Source: Limnohabitans sp. Rim8 (lineage in GTDB: Bacteria; Pseudomonadota; Gammaproteobacteria; Burkholderiales; Burkholderiaceae_C). From it: DNA of 22,148 nucleotides. The stretch covers positions 1 through 22,148 of the forward strand of contig CAMDXR010000014.1 of assembly GCA_945877725.1 (NCBI GenBank), in the 5' to 3' direction. Within the stretch, counting starts at the first letter, position 1, and every line of letters starts with the position of its first letter. A program made the position numbers and the translations under genes. The notes under the pieces were generated by a model. It was not told the DNA's origin. It searched no databases and worked only from the letters and a program-made list of their open reading frames with translations. Shown piece after piece: positions 11,201 through 17,200 of this stretch.

Positions 11201-14200
11201 CTTGTAGAACTGAACAACAGCCAAGAAGCGGGGCGAGGTGCAGAATTTCGCCGGTTAGTTATTCCCAACGTGGTTGTCAGCAATTCCAGCACTTGGCGCA
11301 TTGATTTGACTGCCGCTGATTTAGATGCCATTGGCGAAGGTGTGATCAGTATCAAGGCAAGCTTCATTCGGACCTCGGACCGCGCCATTTCTCCCGCTGT
11401 ATTGGGCAGTTTCGGTTTTGATAAAACGGCACCTAATCTGCCATCTGCGCTGAGTCAAATTCGCACCGATGAAGCCAATGCAGTTTCGGAACTTGCAGGC
11501 GGGCTCATTGTCACAGGCGGTGCTGTGACTGAGGCTGCAAAAACAGTGTTGGTTCGTGTCGCACTGCCTGAAAATGCGCAAGCGGGTGACAAGGTCAGTT
11601 TGTTCTGGGGCACCAGTACCGCGGCGGTCACTGCGCTGGTCACAACAATTGATTTACAAGCGGGCTATGTCGCGGTGGCCGTTGCGCCATCCATCATCAC
11701 CTCGGTAGGGGATACGAACAGCCTGACTGTCAGTGTATTTTTTACAGATGCTGCAGGAAATCAAGGGGCTACTCGAAATATCTGGACGGGTGCGGTTGAC
11801 GCAGTACCCTCCCCGGCAAGTTTGTCTGCTCTGCAGTTTGGTGATTGGTTGAGCTTATCTGAGTCGAACATAGCCAACGGATGGCAAGTATCGGGAACCA
11901 GTGCTGTTTCAACCCCCGTTCAACTGACCTTGACAGGTTTCAGTGGACGAACTGTTGAAAAATCGACCGTGTCCAATGGAACCGTATGGACCATTTCCTT
12001 GACCGCCGCTGAGGCCGCCCACCTAGGTGATGGCAAGGTTGACTTGAGCGTGGTTCAACTCGATGCAACTCAAAATCCGTCCGCAGCGACAACAGGGTTT
12101 TTCACCATCGACCTGACACCTCCTGGCGCCCCCACAGTGGATATACCTGTTCCTAACTTGACCTACGCACAAGCTCAGTCAGGGCATGTGTTTACTGGTT
12201 CGGCAGAGAGAGGGGCAAGGGTCACGGTCACTTTTGAGCGGGGTGCCAATACAATTATTCGTGAGGTGGTAACCGACTCCCGGGGCGACTGGCGCGTCCG
12301 GCTGGAAAGTGCTGACTTCGTGACTCTGGCTGCCAATAACGCGGCAGGATCAGTCAACATCACCGCTACCCAACTGGACGAGGCTGAAAACCTCTCTGTT
12401 TTCTCTAGCCCCAAAAGTTTTAACTACACCAGTGTGGTCATGACCGCGCCCACATTCAGTGCCGTCACCGGTCTGCTGCTGGACGGGTCGGACCTGGTGA
12501 TTGGATCAACGGATATCAACTACGCACAAAATATTCCAATGGTATTAAGCGGCATATCAACGCCTGGTCTACAAGTCCATCTCACCATTCTGGTTGGGCC
12601 CACCCCAAGCGTATTTGACATTCAAGTGGATCCATTGGGGCGTTGGCAATTGAGTTTGACGCAAAGTGAGTTCAACGCCTTGGGGCAGGGTCTTGCCAGT
12701 ATGTCCGCTACAACCCAGCAGTTGGACCTACAAGGCTTGGTCATCAATGAGTCGTTGGTTAATTCGCTGCTTCTAGGTAACTTTCAAAGCTTTACCATTG
12801 ACACGGTGGCACCCACTTTTGTTGCAACTCGAATTCTCGGTTCTGGCCTTAATGGCAACGCCAAGGTGGGGGATTTCATTGACATCATAGTGTTCGCCAA
12901 TGAAGCCTTGTCGATCACAGGAACTCCAAGTGTTGTGATCCTTGGATTTGACGTCAATGGCACGGGTACCCGAACCGCGACCTACGATCCAAGCATCAGT
13001 GCGCTGCTGGGTACCAATCAGATCGCCATGCGCTACGAAGTACAAAGCGGTGACATTGCAACTTCTGGGGCACTTCAGATATCCGGTGGATTGTTATTGA
13101 CGGCCTCAAGTTCAGTGCGTGACCTTGCCGGCAATAACGCTAATTTAACGATGGTCGCTAAATTGGCTGATACGGTGGAGGTGGACACTTCAGTTCCAAA
13201 TGCTCCCGCACTGACGAATGTGGACGCATCGAATGCTTCCTCGCCAGGTGCTGCTTGGATTAATTTATCTGAGGCCAATGCGACGGTGCAATTACAAGTT
13301 GGATTGCAGGGCACAAATGCTGTCACTGGCGATACATTGGAATTGTTGTGGATTCAGGTGCCAAACATCACCAACAGGGGACTTGATATATTTCCAAGCA
13401 GTCCATTTACCGTGGGTTTATCAGCGTCTGATATCAGTGCCAATACAGTTTCCATGCAGGTTCCCCTGAATGTAATTGGGCTGATGCAGGGTGTGGGTGC
13501 AATTCGCTTGCGTCTTGTCGACAAGTCTGGCAATGCCTCTAATTATTCCCCGGATCAGTTGGTTGACATCGATACCCTTCAACCGTTAATCCTGAATACC
13601 AATACTTGGATGGTTGATAACAAGATTGGTCAGGCAGAAGCTTCAGCCGTTTCAAATTTAACGGGATTTGGCGCAGAGACGGGTGCAAGCATTGAGGCAA
13701 AAATAACCCAAGATGCCAGTACCTATAATCTACTTTCAAGTGATATCACGGTGAATGCGAATGGTACTTGGGTGTTGAACAGTAGCCCTCTGCAAAACAT
13801 CATTAATGCCATTCCAGATGGTGACTTTGCAGTCGAGTATCGACAAATTGATTCTCATGGTAACGCGGGCTTATGGTCCAGTAGCCGTTATTTCAAAGAT
13901 ACCAGCCCACCCAACGCACCCGGTGCGCCGCGGATTCCATTGGCCGCTGATGGTTGGATCAATGCCATGGATGCAGAGTCTTTGACCATTGAGGTTTCAC
14001 TGATCGGTACAGGTGTCAGGGCAAACGACACTGTGCGTGTTCGTGGGTTGACACAACCATTCAGTAAGACCCTCACCAGTGCAGATGTTCTCAATAACAA
14101 AGTAATTTTTACTATCAATAAAGACGCCATTCTTCAACCTTTGGGTGAAGCAGCCAGACCCGGATTACAGGTTTTGGCTGAAATTGAAGATGGCGGCGGT

Positions 14201-17200
14201 AATCTTTCGCCAGTTTCGTCAGTTTTGATATTGGGACTCGATACCAATGTCAATATGCCTGGTGTTGTCCTAAACGCACTCACCGATGGCATCATTGGCA
14301 ACGAAGCGATCAGCAGCCAGAGTTTTAGCGGTCTGGGTGTTGAGGCGGGTTCTACACTTGAAATTCGCATCACCGGTATCAGCGGCCGAACTTTGTCCTT
14401 AGTGCCTACAGTGGCTTCAGATGGTACTTACGCATCCATTTTGACGCCAGGCGACTTTGTTACTTTAGGCGAAGGGGCTGCAAACTACAGTGTTGTGCAA
14501 ACAGACATTGCGGGTAATGTTTCTTTGACAAAAACCGGCGTTTTTGAAATAACTCTAACCACCCCTGAGCCCATCATTGCGGATTTTGCAAGTGACAACG
14601 TGGTGGGGGTCAGTCTTGGACAGTCAGAGTGGCTGAACACCTTGCCATTGAGCGGATCAGCCTCAACCAATGCCGTTATTGATGTGGACGTTTATTTAAG
14701 CGACCAAACCACCCCCGTTATCACTGGGCTCTCCACAACAACTGGTACCAACGGTTTGTGGTCTTTAGATATTACGCCAGCCAATTTCGCGAGTCTTCGG
14801 TCTGCTGCAGGGGTTTCGTCTTTTACGGCTTATTTTAAAATTACTGCAACCTTAAATGGCAGTACCTCTAATGCGGTAACTCAGACCTTTTTGGTGTCGG
14901 CAGATTCGCCCGCCATCAGCAGTACAGTGACAAGATTTGATGCCAACGGTGATGGTGCCAACAACGATGGCTTACAGATCAGTTTCAACGAGGCTGTCCG
15001 GGTGCTTGATTTGTCCAGTCTTTCAACAGCCTTTGTGACAAGTAGAAATTGGGGAACAGGTTCACGCATTGAGGCCATCAACTCGGTCAGTGCAAATGGT
15101 GTCCAGTTTGCACAAAATTACAAAATATATTTAGGCGCTGATTCAACGATCACTGTGAACGATGTCATTGGGGTGGTTCAAAGCAGGATTGTCAACGTAG
15201 GGGGCAACCCTGCGGCAGCTGCACAGTCTTTCAGTGTGCCAAGTTTAGCCAAGCCACTTACTTTGACGCCGCCCTTGTTTATTTCTGGGGATAACCTGGT
15301 CAGCAACGCTGAAATAAATGGTGTTTCGGTGACTTATACACATCAAAATGCTGTTTCAGGGGACTCAATTCGGGTGTTTGTAGACGGAAAATTATTGCGA
15401 ACCATCACACCCACTGCTAGCACTTCAAGCAGCAGTATTGCCGTGTCAAGTGTTGATTGGGGTGGGGACGGTACACACGTCTTGACGACCCAGTATGTCA
15501 ATTCACTGGGGCAAACCAGTGTTTTCAGCTTCCCTAAAACAGTTCAGGTAGATACATCCATTAACCCGGATATCCTCAACATCCGGATTTTGAGCGATGT
15601 CAATACTGTTGGTGGCAGTTCTGGTGGTGGCGATGTTGTGAGAGTGACTTTCAAAGAAGCCATTAACTTGCAATCGAGTGGACTTGGGGCGGAGTGGGGT
15701 TCGGGCACAAGGCTTTTGGCCAGCGGCATTCAATATGTTCCAGTCTTGATAAATGGCGCGTTTGATACCAATTTAGGCGGTTGGACAACCGCACCCAATT
15801 CAGGTGTAGCACCGACATGGGTTAGTCCAGGACAAATGCAGTTCAGCAACAGCACAGCAGTTTCTGGGGGAGTTGCTTATCAAAACATCACGACCACAGC
15901 GGGGAACCTTTACACACTTTCTTTTGACCAAGTAGGTGCTTCATCCATGTCAGTGGGGGCGTACAGCAATAATTCATCACTTTCCACGATGACCAGTAAC
16001 GCGACCGGCACCAATACATTGACTTTTCGTGCAACCGGTGCCACAACAACATTGTCTTTTTCGGACGCAAGTTCTGTGATCGGACCGAACGTGACCATTG
16101 ACAACGTTACGGTCTCTGGGGGACTCAGTAAGTCTTGGGACATTACATTGGGCACCAATGCTACTTTGTCAGGAACCACAGGAAATATTAATTTGACGGG
16201 CATACAAGACGGCGCGGGTAATTCCGGAACAATAGCTGCACTGGTTCCGGCAGATATTTACAGCACGCCTGCTGCCATAAAAATAACCAACGTGGCGACC
16301 AACAACGTCGTGAACAGTTCAGAAAAGTCAACGACCCGAAGTGTGAACGTGGACCTGATGGGTGCGGCTACGGGTGATGTCGTTCAATTGTTTATGGACG
16401 GGCAACTGATAGGCAGCAAAATTTTGTTGGCCAATGAACTTGCTAGTGCAACAATTCAATTGGACAGCACGGCTTCTTGGGGTGCGGATGGTCAACGATC
16501 GTTGAGTGCTGAGATTCAACGAGGTAGTGGCACTGTCGTCACATCGCCAACTCGAAACGTTCAAATTTCAGCAGACGATAGTCATTGGTCCAGCATCAAT
16601 GGCGTCATTTGGTTCGATCCCGATGCATTGTCAGAAACAGTGGGCAGCAAAGTCGCCAGTTGGACTGATTCATCAGGTCATGGCATCAATGCGGTTCAAC
16701 CCACAATCAATCAACAACCCGTTTTGATCCGGAACATACAAGGAAATTTATCACTTTATTTTGATACGACTTCTGGATCCGTACTCGGTTTTGATGACAC
16801 CAATAATCCTGGAAACGCCAATGGATTACTGCCCAATACCGCAGATTCATTGACCATGATCACCAGCATGCAGGTTTATGGTCAATCTAACTGGCCTTTT
16901 GCTTTTGTTGTTAAAAACGATAACAGTGTTGCAGGATCAACAGGGCGCGGATGGGGCATGTCGGCTACAGCAAATGCCGATGGGGGTCGTTCGTATGTAT
17001 TGGCTTGGGATAATTTTGGAACAACGGCCGGAGACGTCCAGGTTGTCAACAGTTTGTCTTACAACCAATGGCTCGTTTATTCGGGACAGGTGAACAACAA
17101 CAATGGAAATAATTACATTTCGGAGTTGTACGGAAATGGACTGCTTCTTGGCTCCGCCACGGTGAATGGTTCGGTGGGATTGTCAGCTCCGAAGGCAAGC

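Noticed and set aside
10999..11388. 129-residue minus-strand open frame inside the adhesin
   Set aside because: Antisense shadow of Ig-like repeats with no recognisable domain. Similar antisense frames recur along the whole repeat gene.
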